Under the pieces are notes generated by a model. That model made no database searches, was not told the DNA's origin, and was given only the letters and a program-made list of their open reading frames with translations. This document shows positions 23,589-31,611 of a DNA stretch of 64,000 nt, piece by piece. Numbering within the stretch: position 1 is the first letter of the stretch; each line of letters begins with the position of its first letter. A program made the translations under genes and the position numbers. The stretch is from the NCBI GenBank assembly GCA_018398815.1, contig CM031600.1, positions 55,870,223-55,934,222 of the forward strand, written 5' to 3'. This DNA is from Conus ventricosus (lineage: Eukaryota > Mollusca > Gastropoda > Neogastropoda > Conidae).

Positions 23589-26500
23589 GTAGACTTCAAT
23601 TCAGCACCCAGCCATCAGTAACTGCACATTATATCTTCAAGGCTTTGTAGCACTCTAACGCTGCAAGGTGTAAGCGCTTGCACCGATTTCGCGACGGGCA
23701 GACATTTTAGACCTGTGTGATGTGATTGAGGATGACATTGATCACGCCGTTTCAACGGCGAGGCTCGCTGATTTCCCCTCTTGCAGCTACTGATCGCACT
23801 GCGTTTTTATGCCAGTGGGCGTTTGCAGGAAGTGATTGGGGATTTGTTTGGTGGGCGACAAAGCACAGTGTGTCGAGTAATAGAGGTTCTCGAGCATTCG
23901 CAAACAGCTGGATGAGTATGTTCGCATGCCAACGGTGGAGACTGGCCAACAGAACGGCCAACGTGAAATTTGCTGTTCTCACACGTGTCTTCCCGTCGTT
24001 GTCCGCCATGCTGTCTTGTTGATTCTCATCTGGGGAGTTACTTTCCATTGGTTCGTTTGGTGACGTATGCACAAACTGTGTACGAAGATGGAGCCATGCT
24101 AAAATAACCATCCTGACCGACAACTTAGTTAAGTCCGCGACAAAGAACGGTATGTGCAACCGATTGACTAAAATGCGCAAAGGAAATCTTTACAAAGTTG
24201 CTTTGCTCTAAGCAAACTTTGCTTAAGTCAACTTTTAAGAATGTATAATGCAACCGGCCCCTGACCCAAGCGCCTATGCAGTAGATGCATTTTCTCTCCC
24301 TTGGAGTAACCTTCAATTTTATGCCTTTCCCCCTTTTTAGCACGATCACGGCAGTGTTGGGGAAGGTGAAGAGAGAGAGAGCGATGGGGTAGTGGTGGTG
24401 CCCCGCTGGCCAACACAAGTCTGGTGGCCTCTGCTGACACAGCTGCTGACACAAGACCCAGTACTGCTACCAACACGAGACACCATCCTCTCCCTCCCCA
24501 CGCAGCAAGGGAGAACCCACCCCCTTCTTCCCCCGCCTTTAAACTGATGGTATGCAAAGTATCAGGGAGCGGTGGGCCTACCAGAGGGAAGGCTGTTGCA
24601 ACCAGGCAGCAGCGCTAATCGTCAGTTCTTGGCGCCCCCACACTACACACGCGCAGTGTACAACACCTACATTGCCAAGTGGAAGCAGTACGCAGCAAAG
24701 AATAGTATCCCACATGATGTGCCGGACATTGTGCAGGCAGCAAACTTTCTTGCCGAACTTTTTAGTGCTGGAGCAAGCCACAGTGCTATAAACTCGGCGC
24801 GCTGCGCTTGTCCGCCTATCTGCCATTAGTGAATGGATTTTCAGTGGGCAGTCATCCAGTTATTTGCAAAACTTGTGAAAGGAGTATTTGAACATAGGCC
24901 TTCCTTACCCAGATATAAGGAGAGTTGGGATGTAAATACTGTACTTAGTTATTTAGATTGCTTATCTCCCATCAATCAGTTGACTTTGAAAGAACTGACT
25001 TTGAAAACTTGCATGTTGTTACAGACAAAGAGGTCATGCTTTATACTCTTTGAAAACAAGTGGGTGTAAAGATGTTTGATTGTAAACGTGTGTTACAATT
25101 TTCATGTGTATTGAAAAAAAACAAAGCCAGGGAAACATACAGAACCAGCAGAGATTAGGCATTTGCAAAGAATGAAAATCTGTGTCCAGTGAAACACTTG
25201 AAGCAGTATAATTGACACAACTAAGGATCTGAGGCAGTCACCAACAGCAGTTATTCATCAGTCACACCAAACCTCACGCACCTGTGGTAAGCAGACATTC
25301 GCGTGATGGGTGAAAGAGGTGCTAGCGCGCAAGCTGCAAGCTGCAGTGCAGCCGCCCGGGCTGGATTTTAAATTGAAAAAAATTTGAAAGCGCGGGCGGA
25401 CAAAGAAAAGACTTCTGAAATACTAAAAGACAAAACAGTGCCAGTTTCACCAGAAGGAAACTTGAGGGGCTATGTGCAGAAAATAAAAATTATGAAGGAT
25501 CATTGGAAAAATTGTGGGGCATTACAGTCTGGCCTGTATGTTTAATTTTTGGCCACTATCCTACTTTCCTAAAGTCCAAGATTTTTCCCCCGGGAGCAAT
25601 AGGCAGTATAATTAAAAATTAAACAGACCAACGCTAGGGGGTTTGCAGTTTAATTGAAATTATTACGAGCCATTGTGGGAAGGGAAATTACGTCCCCCCA
25701 AAGTTTCGTATAAAATAAATTTTAACTGTCCCCCCTAAAGGCGTAAGTCTAGGGCCAAACAGCCTAAATTTGCCTGCAACCCCGTGCGCGCCAATACTAA
25801 CGTAACTTCCCTTCCTCCACAATGGGCTCGTAAAATTTAAATTTAAAACGCAACCTCCTAGCGAGGCTAGTTTAATTTTCTAATTAAAAATCTCAGCCAC
25901 CCCCCCGTGCTGAATTTCTTTCACTTAAGGGAGATTTTTCTGAGAGGTTCCAAAATTTTTCCGACCAACACTGCAGGTGCCTGTACTCTGGGGGCCGGTT
26001 TTGACGCGGGGAAATTTTATAAAAGGAAACTAGGTGCACCCCTGCTGTATCTCAGACGAATGGAAATCCGAGCATCATCTTTAAACATCCTCATCGATCA
26101 CAATTTCCCATTTCTCACCTGAGCTGAGTTTTTTTTCTTTTTTTTTTTTTTCTGTCCCAACCTCTGCGCCACCCCAGATTTAAAAATAAAAAAAGAGTTT
26201 CAAATTTTGTGGCCCTTCAGGCCCCCCGCTCTCAGGGGGCCTCAATTTTCGATGTCCTCTCCCATCTGGGCCTGGGTTTCATTCCGTCGGGGGGACCGAA
26301 TCGCGAGTCCTGGGGCTTTGTTGGGTGGACGTGGCGCGCCCTCCGGGGGAAGCTCACTCACCCGTCTGCGACGAGGCAATTATTGTCGTCATAAAAGGGG
26401 GTTGTAGTTGGGGGTCCCGCGAATGTTAGATCAGAACGGTGCCCTGAACCCACTGAATGCTCGGGAGCAGGCAGTGTCTCCTCCGGTGGGTTTCCTCTTG

Positions 26501-29101
26501 AGACTTAACATTTACGCTCCCTTTGGGTGGGCCGGTGCCGGGGCTGCGGGGGGCCAACCGGGCTGTAGCTGGGACGGGGGGTTGGGAAAGATGCAGGGGG
26601 CACTGCCTCCCAAGGGGGGCAGAGGTTGGGACAGCAAAAAAAAAAAAAAAAAAAAAATTCAGTCAGGGGGGAACTAGTGAATAATATACAGTTTTTATTT
26701 CTTTTTTTAACAAGTAAGGGTTTAGTGAAAAAAAATAAATAAATTTTATTTTAAAGTTGAAATCGGAAAAAAATGCCATAAAATTTCCCTTTCAAGGGAA
26801 AAAACATGGGGAATTCAAATTTAAAAAAGGGGTAATCGTACAAAAACAGTAAGAAAATTTTATTATTTTAAGGGGAAAGACATAGGATACTCACACCCAA
26901 TTGCAATTTACAATTAATTTTTTTTTCTTTGATCAATATAGTAACTTATTTGAAGAGTTGAATCATTTTATGTTCTCATGGGGGAAATAAATTGTTTTGT
27001 CAAAATACATACGCAAATCTGCCAAGGCCTCAAAAGCCCAAAGTGCACCATTTTGACTTCAACAATTCTAAATTTATGTCTAGCAGTCATATGTAATATC
27101 ACAAGTGAGACTCAACAGCACTTTAGTTGCACTTTGCTTGGCATAGGACATAAAGGTGGACTAAGAAGACAGAAATCTTGTCACATGATTTTGACCGACA
27201 TAAGATAAAAATGTCCGAAAATAAAATCGGTTGACAAGGCAGCAAAATTGCGATTATCTTTAACACTTCTTCATTTTCTTAGAAATGAACTTGTCAATTT
27301 TTGGATGAAACAAGACTGCAATCTGATCTATGTTATTGCTATTCCTTTAAAGCTGCCACAAATTCACAGAAGTTTTTTTTCTTTGTTTTTAATTTTCATT
27401 TTTGCATAACATTCTGTCACAAAGTGTAGTAGCGTCTTATTGTCCACAGAATTGCAGCATGCTATGCCTAAAGTGTACACTTGGCAGCTCTTCCATATGA
27501 CTTAAAATGTGGACTTCTTGTCGAGTCTATGTCATGGTAATAGCACCTGTATACAGTATCTCTGAAAGCATTAGACAACAGTTTGCAGAAAGCTACAACT
27601 TGGATCCTCATAATGTTATGGGAGAATAGCTTAGCTGTGAATGTTTTTTTTTTTCCATCACATATCACTGTACCCATTCTTTCGGCTTTGAATTCAACAG
27701 AAGCAGAATTTCAGGATCGTCTGCTGTCACTGTGCTGATTCTTGGAATGATTATTGGGAGGTTGTGGTTCAAATTCAGTCAGAAGATTACTGTGTCAGAA
27801 GATACTGTGTGCCCCAGCCTGCTGCAACAAAGAGTAGTAGCATGCATGTTCTGTGGGGTCAAATAAAGAAGGCTGAGACTACATGTTTGAGTCTTGACTT
27901 CACAAATGCTTTTGAGAGATGCTCCAGTTTAAGTCACTGAAGGTAACTGTATTCTCTGAGAATTTGAAGGTGGCAGACATCATAAGCATGGAAAGTATTT
28001 CTGCCGTGTTGAAACAATTGCATAAATCTAAACTTAAGCTAATTGTGGTACCCCCATTTACTTGTACAGATCGACTGATTTAAACAAAAGCATACAGAAC
28101 TAGGTCTTGTTTATTAGAAAAAAGCATGACCTGATCCATACATGAACATGAAGATGATCAGTGTTTTATTGTCTTGCTTTTAGTGAGAACATCAAGGGAA
28201 AAGTGAGTTAATTGTTGACAACAGATGGAAAAAAGCATAAAAATCGTGTCCTCGTAAAGAAGAATGTACAGGACATAGATCCTGTAGATGGCTGCATTCA
28301 TTTATTTCCCTTTCCCCATATAACCTTTTCTTTCTTTTTTTCAGTGAGCAGTGGATCAATCACAATCAATGATGATTTCTTCTGTACAAGTTCTTGCTGA
28401 AGAAGCACATCCGCTTGAGCGTCTGATACACAGGTAAGGTGAACCTGTTCATGCCTAGAGATTGTATGGAACCCTAGTCCACAGCAGTTTAATGCTTGTT
28501 AGAAAAAAAATTGTACATTAATACTACATACTAACTTCTGAGTGTGCACCTTGGTAATATAATCTATCTCTCCCCTTCTGGTAAAAAAAAACCCTGTAAG
28601 TGTATCATTAGTAGACTGTAAACGTTTTTGCTATTCATAAGGCCTTGGCACTGGGTGCACCTGTTGGTGTAATAGATGGCGGATTGGAAACTCGCAGTGC
28701 AGACAAGATTTGAAACAACAAAGTGTTCTCTTCTTCTGCGCCATTTAACCAATAAGGTGTGTCCAAGAACAACAAATATAACTTTTGAATAATAACACAT
28801 GTAACATATATTCGATTCTGTTTTTAAGTCATATGAAGCATGTAAGTTTTAAAAAATCATTTTATTAATTATTGACTTTTTGGGGTAATGAAGTAATATT
28901 CGAAATTCTTTTTTCTAAAGTTCTAGAATCCCCTTCTCCACTTACTTATGTCTTTTGTCTTTTAATTGCCAGGCAAATCCGAGAAGGTGTCACGAAAGCT
29001 CAGCAAGAAGTCAATGCTGCTACCTCGGAAAAAGCCAAAGCTGAGGCTCAGATTGCGCTGGAGTGCATGAGTCGCTGCAAAAGGCTATCGAGGCAAATTA
29101 A
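7925..29101 (+). CDS. ATP5F1D: ATP synthase F1 subunit delta, mitochondrial (4 exons)
   Basis: The gene encodes the delta subunit of the central stalk of mitochondrial F1Fo ATP synthase, which couples the rotating gamma/c-ring to the catalytic head in the matrix. Coding exons: 7925-8047, 12637-12789, 28345-28433 and 28973-29101, about 164 residues (animal homologues are about 168). Visible are a basic, acid-poor N-terminal mitochondrial presequence (residues 1-30), the start of the mature protein (EMAFTFASPTD), the beta-sandwich domain (GSFGILPNHVPSLAVLKPG, SSGSITINDD) and the C-terminal helical hairpin (VTKAQQEVNAATSEKAKAEA). The frame is broken by single-base indels: a missing base in exon 2, one extra and one missing in exon 3, one extra and one missing in exon 4. 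With these allowed for, all phases agree (0, 1, 0). No nonsense substitutions are seen, so assembly error is more likely than a pseudogene. Intron 2 is 15.6 kb and full of transposons. Confidence 0.9.
8184..8393. repeat. Tandem repeat with perfect GGGTGAC palindromes
   Basis: Four tandem units of about 62-68 bp lie 136 bp into ATP5F1D intron 1. Each carries a 16-bp motif of the form GGGTGACCAGTCACCC, at 8184-8199, 8248-8263, 8310-8325 and 8378-8393. The first two are inverted repeats (GGGTGAC/GTCACCC); the last two are decayed. Units share CATGG after the motif, followed by GGCGTTTA. Function unknown. Confidence 0.75.
8400..9085. other. No recognisable feature in intron 1
   Basis: ATP5F1D intronic sequence. 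A TTG trinucleotide stretch near 8740 is the only simple repeat; the C/G-richer block 8755-8960 looks repeat-derived but I could not assign it. Confidence 0.4.
9090..9440. repeat. 140-bp satellite array, left part
   Basis: About 2.5 tandem units of roughly 140 bp. Each has the core GGCCGATCTTTCTGAAAATT, then a TTCATTATGGGTCACGGATG-like segment, a palindromic TACTAACGG stretch and GGAATATCTCAGAAAGT. Core copies lie near 9136, 9277 and 9415. The same unit resumes at 11580, after the Gypsy fragment. Confidence 0.8.
9443..9533. repeat. 91-bp flanking direct repeat, copy 1
   Basis: Begins TAGATAGTAACCCTGTGG and ends CAATCATCTTTTA. It matches 11488-11578 with only a few differences. It contains GATACAGTAGCCGT (9478-9491), whose exact reverse complement follows at 9536-9549, so a 14-bp stem can form at this end only. 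Confidence 0.85.
11488..11578. repeat. 91-bp flanking direct repeat, copy 2
   Basis: Second copy of the repeat at 9443-9533. Directly after it the satellite sequence resumes (ATGTTCACTATGGGTCACGG), marking the right edge of the insertion. Confidence 0.85.
11580..12300. repeat. 140-bp satellite array, right part
   Basis: About five further degenerate units of the 140-bp satellite, with GGCC(G/A)AT.TTTCTGAAAATT cores near 11709, 11850, 12028 and 12170. One spacing is about 178 bp, through internal expansion of the TAACGG-rich segment. The array ends near GGAATATCTCGCGCA. Confidence 0.8.
12637..12789 (+). CDS. ATP5F1D: ATP5F1D exon 2 (beta-sandwich domain)
   Basis: The acceptor TTTTTCAG|GTTTAC gives VYYNKASVKQV in phase 0. 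One base is missing near 12670 (after GTG in AAACAAGTGACG); past that point the shifted frame reads GSFGILPNHVPSLAVLKPG, the signature of the subunit's beta-sandwich. The exon ends TTTTG|GTAGGT, leaving one base that is completed by TG at the start of exon 3 (Val). Confidence 0.85.
12800..13780. other. No recognised feature (start of intron 2)
   Basis: Mostly AT-rich intronic sequence. A G/C-richer block at 13440-13620 and a CGCGAAAACG-containing block at 13660-13730 look repeat-derived, but neither gives a recognisable protein or RNA. Confidence 0.4.
13790..14336 (+). mobile_element. Transposon-like fragment with CxxC zinc-finger ORF
   Basis: A CpG-rich, gene-like block inside the intron. 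From about 14103 a frame reads PNKWKWEWIFVVVVEIGDVV, then KERLGTRFRKIN and AARCIVCNKDVSG, a short Cys-x-x-Cys finger of the kind found at the N-terminus of transposon-derived zinc-finger proteins. It runs into a T/G-rich stretch and no His pair follows. AATAAA at about 14341 could be its poly(A) signal. The hAT or related origin is a guess. Confidence 0.4.
14345..15235. other. No recognised feature
   Basis: AT-rich intronic DNA with one palindromic GGGGCATGCCCC motif (near 14495), related to the block at 1230-1420. No coding or RNA signal is seen. Confidence 0.4.
15240..15560 (+). mobile_element. Probable tRNA-derived SINE
   Basis: Starts with a tRNA-like 5' segment containing an A-box-like TGGTGCAGTGGTAA (15260) and a weak B-box position (GGTATTGATT), followed by about 230 bp of unique body. 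The B box is poor, so this is a decayed copy or only a resemblance. Confidence 0.4.
15676..15770. repeat. DIRS left inverted terminal repeat
   Basis: Contains CGCCTATTGCTCCC, GGAAGGGAAGCTACGTGAGT and ATTGGCGCGCAC. Its reverse complement recurs in pieces at 25592-25624 (GGGAGCAATAGGC...) and 25771-25845 (TGCCTGCAAC...GTGCGCGCCAATACTAACGT). Inverted ends in separate segments fit DIRS architecture. Confidence 0.65.
16057..16183. repeat. Five-copy CGCCTGTGTGCG array
   Basis: The 12-mer CGCCTGTGTGCG begins at 16057, 16083, 16113, 16143 and 16172: five exact copies spaced 26-30 bp. The core is partly self-complementary (CGC...GCG), and three copies sit in a TTCGCCTGTGTGCGAT context. It lies in the 5' untranslated part of the DIRS element. 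Confidence 0.85.
16250..17490 (+). pseudogene. DIRS ORF1 (gag-like), broken
   Basis: Discontinuous frames on + encode Lys/Glu-rich helical sequence: KEIEQDLDNKEKTADKGADS (16967-17026), MAEIINKRFAQGFLKQNLKK (17030-17089) and SSVPKVNTEIWKDLP (about 17128-17172), then a shifted frame with LLGHACHELSVKRRQVLRP. These match the conserved gag-like ORF of DIRS elements as I remember it. The SINE at 16388 and several frameshifts break it. Confidence 0.6.
16388..16600 (+). mobile_element. tRNA-derived SINE
   Basis: The first 75 bp are strongly tRNA-like: A box TAGCTCAGTTGGTAGAGC and B box GGGTTCGAATT with the right spacing for RNA polymerase III. The D-arm pairs; the T-arm and acceptor stem do not close properly, so this is a SINE head and not a working tRNA. 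A body follows (TTCGGATGGGACTATAAACC and onward). It lies in the 5' part of the DIRS element, so it probably inserted there. Confidence 0.8.
17798..19328 (+). pseudogene. DIRS reverse transcriptase and RNase H, broken
   Basis: RT fingers: SPVFVLPKKDGTHRMILNLK (18010-18070). Catalytic motif: SILDDSLLFAE near 18355. RNase H: ELNWWINNIETAYNVIHQ (18774-18827), LTSDASKTGWVV with the first catalytic Asp (18845-18880), EWLPEEKDFHINYLELR (18905-18955) and, after a shift, DNTTAVACINHMGTSHSD (19022-19075). The frame stops mid-protein at VSYRP (19328), where the Harbinger-like transposon is inserted, and resumes at 24260. Confidence 0.85.
20290..20358. repeat. Direct duplication of about 34 bp
   Basis: AAAATACATGAAAA plus TCAAAGGAATCACTAGCAT occurs twice in tandem with one base difference. 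Confidence 0.8.
20670..21090. repeat. Minisatellite, unit about 95 bp
   Basis: Four to five degenerate units marked by GGCACAAAGATGAAGCAGAA-like cores near 20709, 20852, 20946 and 21041, each followed by TTAAAAYAGAAAT and preceded by CTCCATGTATATCTTCA. It lies inside the Harbinger-like element. Confidence 0.75.
23241..23264. repeat. Poly-C tract, 24 nt
   Basis: Uninterrupted run of C. Its length may be an assembly estimate. Confidence 0.9.
23516..23586. repeat. Poly-G tract, 71 nt
   Basis: An uninterrupted run of 71 G residues, far longer than other homopolymers in the window (poly-A 30 at 39487, poly-C about 27 at 60835). It may be a real tract or a sequencing artefact. Confidence 0.9.
23680..24060 (+). 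pseudogene. Harbinger transposase N-terminal fragment
   Basis: Three consecutive frames on + give CDVIEDDIDHAVSTARLADF (about 23718-23777), then LLIALRFYASGRLQEVIGDL (23788-23847) with FGGRQSTVCRVIEVL, then QLDEYVRMPTVETGQQNGQR (23907-23966). This is the helix-turn-helix region that precedes the DDE domain in Harbinger/PIF transposases. The DDE catalytic part is missing and two frameshifts break it. Confidence 0.75.
24260..25340 (+). pseudogene. DIRS RNase H tail and tyrosine recombinase, broken
   Basis: Picks up the DIRS frame at DPSAYAVDAFSLPWSNLQFY, followed by a conserved linker. The recombinase N-terminal domain reads YNTYIAKWKQYAAKNSIPHD (24663-24722) and FSAGASHSAINSARSALSAY (with shifts, 24760-24820). 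Later there is LFISHTKPHAPVVSRHSRDG near 25255-25315. The catalytic Arg/His-x-x-Arg/Tyr set cannot be completed because of many stops and a truncated end. Confidence 0.7.
25590..25845. repeat. DIRS right terminal and complementary repeats
   Basis: Three inverted partial copies of the left terminal repeat: 25592-25624, about 25640-25700 (GTTTGCAG...GGGAAGGGAAATTACG) and 25771-25845. Staggered copies at the right end fit a DIRS right ITR plus internal complementary region. Confidence 0.6.
25870..26690. other. Unassigned block with GC-rich island
   Basis: 26200-26640 is strikingly G/C-rich compared with the AT-rich flanks and full of G or C runs. Open frames through it are low-complexity and unconvincing. 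It may be a repeat fragment or low-quality assembly. A 22-base A run closes it at 26636-26657. Confidence 0.35.
26700..28340. other. End of ATP5F1D intron 2, nothing recognised
   Basis: Strongly AT-rich. No gene, RNA or clear repeat is seen before the exon 3 acceptor. Confidence 0.5.
28345..28433 (+). CDS. ATP5F1D: ATP5F1D exon 3
   Basis: The acceptor TTTTTTTCAG|TGAGC completes the Val codon left by exon 2. It encodes SSGSITINDD, then (after one extra T near 28376) SSVQVLAEEAHPLER, then (one base missing near 28424) DTQ. The two errors cancel in length: 89 nt, phase 0 at CAG|GTAAGG. Confidence 0.85.
28973..29101 (+). CDS. ATP5F1D: ATP5F1D exon 4 (C-terminal helical hairpin)
   Basis: Acceptor TTGCCAG|GCAAATCC. 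It encodes IREGVTKAQQEVNAATSEKA and KAEAQIALEC in one frame; after one missing base near 29075 the frame becomes HESLQKAIEAN and stops at 29099-29101, like the short C-terminus of homologues. Left in the first frame, the ORF would run into unrelated sequence, so the frame change is preferred. Confidence 0.85.
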
Positions 29102-30530
29102 CAAGAAGTCCAAGGGTATCAATATATATCTTTTTTTTAATTTGTTAATTTTAGGAAAATCAGACATTGTCAGCTTGTTTATTGAAAATGAACCGGGCAA
29201 TAACTGTCCACGCCTAACTTGCGGTGTTGTCAATAAATGTTACTGTCTTGGAACATATGTGTGGGTTTGTGTACAGACTGGACAATTGTTATGCTAGAGT
29301 ATGATTGTGTGTGTGTGCATGAGATCACTCTGAATTCAATACAAACGTCTTTCAGTACAGTAACATATATATTTAACAACAGTTGGTCACACAAAATGTT
29401 TGGAACTTGACAAGACAAGCAGTTTTCATCAGATAACACACGTAAATTCTATAACAACACATGTTATTACTTGTATCACCCTCACTCCCCAGAAGTAAAA
29501 TATCAATATCAACACATAAATGTTCACAGCAACTTAGCTGGATAATGTATGCATTTACCATCAATCCCATCAAAGTCACTTAATGTTGGAGTGTAACTCA
29601 ACAACTTAAGCATGACAATAATGCATTGTCAAGCACCTCTGGGAATATTTGGAATGATGGTACTGTATCAACAATGTACTTGTAGCATGCACATATTCTA
29701 AAGAAATATTGCACAACACACCAGTTGTAACAAAGACAGACTGCATTAAAAAAAAAAATTATGCAAACATAATAGGCAAATGCACTCGTTCATGTTTTCT
29801 TTAATGAGATGGAGGTTAGGAAGGGGTAGGTGTCGGCACAAAAAATGTAAAGAATGTTTATCTAAAGAAGAAAATGAGAGCGAAAAAAGTCTGCATCGAA
29901 ACTACAGTGTGCATGAAAGCGTCAATGTAGTTGGTAATGTGCATTTTATAATGAACTGGATATTTTCATCATTTTTATTCATTTTCTTCTTTGCAAATAG
30001 TAACATAAGTTGCTTGGACAGTACAACACAGCGGAAATGAAATATGCCCTAACTTTCCTCTGCCATACAGAAAACGAAAAAATAAGCCACATACCCATTT
30101 ACTATCTGACTAGAATGCAACACAAGCAGAAATGTCTGAACTGAAATGAAAGACTGGAAAAGATGTTGGGTTGACAACAGATGGGAGGAAAAAAAGAAGA
30201 TGAACTTTGATAAACATTCTTAGGTTTACATCACAATGGAGAGCAGATCTCAATATAAAATTATCCTGGTTGGACTGAAGTACTCTTAACCTTCCTCCAT
30301 CACTGCACTAAGAAATGATCTGAAATGATTTACCAATCTCTTGATCAGGTGTGTATTTAGAAGCAGGCTTGTGACAACTTTGTTGTTCATAACTTTCTCA
30401 GTTTCTTCTAACACCAATCATTTAAGTTCCTCAGCTGTCTCACATCTCCACAGCGAATGCACAGTCAACAATTTCCGAATTCGTCCCGTCCTCGTCAGCA
30501 CATTCTGTGATTCTGGAAAGCAATGTGGTC
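29013..30530. repeat. Contig-end duplicate, copy 1 (left of gap)
   Basis: Almost the same sequence as 31531-33064, same orientation, differing mainly by single-base indels. It covers ATP5F1D exon 4, the intergenic region and part of the SMC6 last exon (degraded, 30440-30530), and stops at the N gap. Best read as the end of one contig overlapping the start of the next. Confidence 0.9.
29232..29237 (+). promoter_or_regulatory. ATP5F1D poly(A) signal
   Basis: AATAAA 131 bp after the stop codon. The equivalent in the second copy is at 31739-31744. Confidence 0.55.
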
Positions 30531-31530
30531 NNNNNNNNNNNNNNNNNNNNNNNNNNNNNNNNNNNNNNNNNNNNNNNNNNNNNNNNNNNNNNNNNNNNNN
30601 NNNNNNNNNNNNNNNNNNNNNNNNNNNNNNNNNNNNNNNNNNNNNNNNNNNNNNNNNNNNNNNNNNNNNNNNNNNNNNNNNNNNNNNNNNNNNNNNNNNN
30701 NNNNNNNNNNNNNNNNNNNNNNNNNNNNNNNNNNNNNNNNNNNNNNNNNNNNNNNNNNNNNNNNNNNNNNNNNNNNNNNNNNNNNNNNNNNNNNNNNNNN
30801 NNNNNNNNNNNNNNNNNNNNNNNNNNNNNNNNNNNNNNNNNNNNNNNNNNNNNNNNNNNNNNNNNNNNNNNNNNNNNNNNNNNNNNNNNNNNNNNNNNNN
30901 NNNNNNNNNNNNNNNNNNNNNNNNNNNNNNNNNNNNNNNNNNNNNNNNNNNNNNNNNNNNNNNNNNNNNNNNNNNNNNNNNNNNNNNNNNNNNNNNNNNN
31001 NNNNNNNNNNNNNNNNNNNNNNNNNNNNNNNNNNNNNNNNNNNNNNNNNNNNNNNNNNNNNNNNNNNNNNNNNNNNNNNNNNNNNNNNNNNNNNNNNNNN
31101 NNNNNNNNNNNNNNNNNNNNNNNNNNNNNNNNNNNNNNNNNNNNNNNNNNNNNNNNNNNNNNNNNNNNNNNNNNNNNNNNNNNNNNNNNNNNNNNNNNNN
31201 NNNNNNNNNNNNNNNNNNNNNNNNNNNNNNNNNNNNNNNNNNNNNNNNNNNNNNNNNNNNNNNNNNNNNNNNNNNNNNNNNNNNNNNNNNNNNNNNNNNN
31301 NNNNNNNNNNNNNNNNNNNNNNNNNNNNNNNNNNNNNNNNNNNNNNNNNNNNNNNNNNNNNNNNNNNNNNNNNNNNNNNNNNNNNNNNNNNNNNNNNNNN
31401 NNNNNNNNNNNNNNNNNNNNNNNNNNNNNNNNNNNNNNNNNNNNNNNNNNNNNNNNNNNNNNNNNNNNNNNNNNNNNNNNNNNNNNNNNNNNNNNNNNNN
31501 NNNNNNNNNNNNNNNNNNNNNNNNNNNNNN
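30531..31530. other. Assembly gap (1000 N)
   Basis: Exactly 1000 unknown bases, a standard placeholder length. Because its two flanks are copies of one another, the true gap may be zero or negative. Confidence 0.98.
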
Positions 31531-31611
31531 AATGCTGCTCTCGAAAGCCAAAGCGAGGCTCAGATTGCGCGGAGTGTATGAGTCGCTGCAAAGGCTATCG
31601 AGGCAAATTAA
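31531..31611 (+). pseudogene. Duplicate partial ATP5F1D exon 4
   Basis: Corresponds to 29013-29101. Reads EAQIA, ESLQ and EAN in shifted frames, with several missing bases. It is an assembly duplicate, not a second gene. Confidence 0.8.

Larger units (their letters stand above)
19329..24259 (+). mobile_element. Harbinger-like DNA transposon inserted in DIRS
   Basis: Ends are inverted: GGCCGGTTGCAT at 19329 and ATGCAACCGGCC ending at 24259, with looser inverted similarity inside (AAGTTTGCTTAA / TTAAGCAAACTT-type pieces). It is flanked by CCTG on both sides (19325-19328 and 24260-24263), a likely target-site duplication; removing the insert plus one CCTG rejoins the DIRS frame (SYRP to DPSAYAVD). 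A Harbinger transposase fragment lies near the right end. Most of the 4.9 kb is non-coding, with minisatellites and homopolymers. A 4-bp duplication is unusual for classical Harbinger (3 bp); alternative cuts giving 2-3 bp are possible. Confidence 0.8.
15676..25845 (+). mobile_element. DIRS-type tyrosine-recombinase retrotransposon (interrupted)
   Basis: A DIRS-like element of about 5.2 kb, excluding the 4931-bp transposon at 19329-24259. Order on the + strand: left terminal repeat, gag-like ORF (about 16250-17490), reverse transcriptase and RNase H (17798-19328), tyrosine recombinase (24560-25330) and an inverted right terminal repeat with extra complementary segments (25590-25845). This is the usual DIRS layout: no LTR pair, no integrase or aspartic protease, recombinase downstream of RT/RH. 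Stops and frameshifts are scattered through all ORFs, so it is inactive. Confidence 0.85.

Noticed and set aside
28872..29297. 141-codon ORF starting upstream of ATP5F1D exon 4
   Set aside because: Its N-terminal part is intron and its C-terminal part is 3' UTR; only the exon 4 portion is coding.
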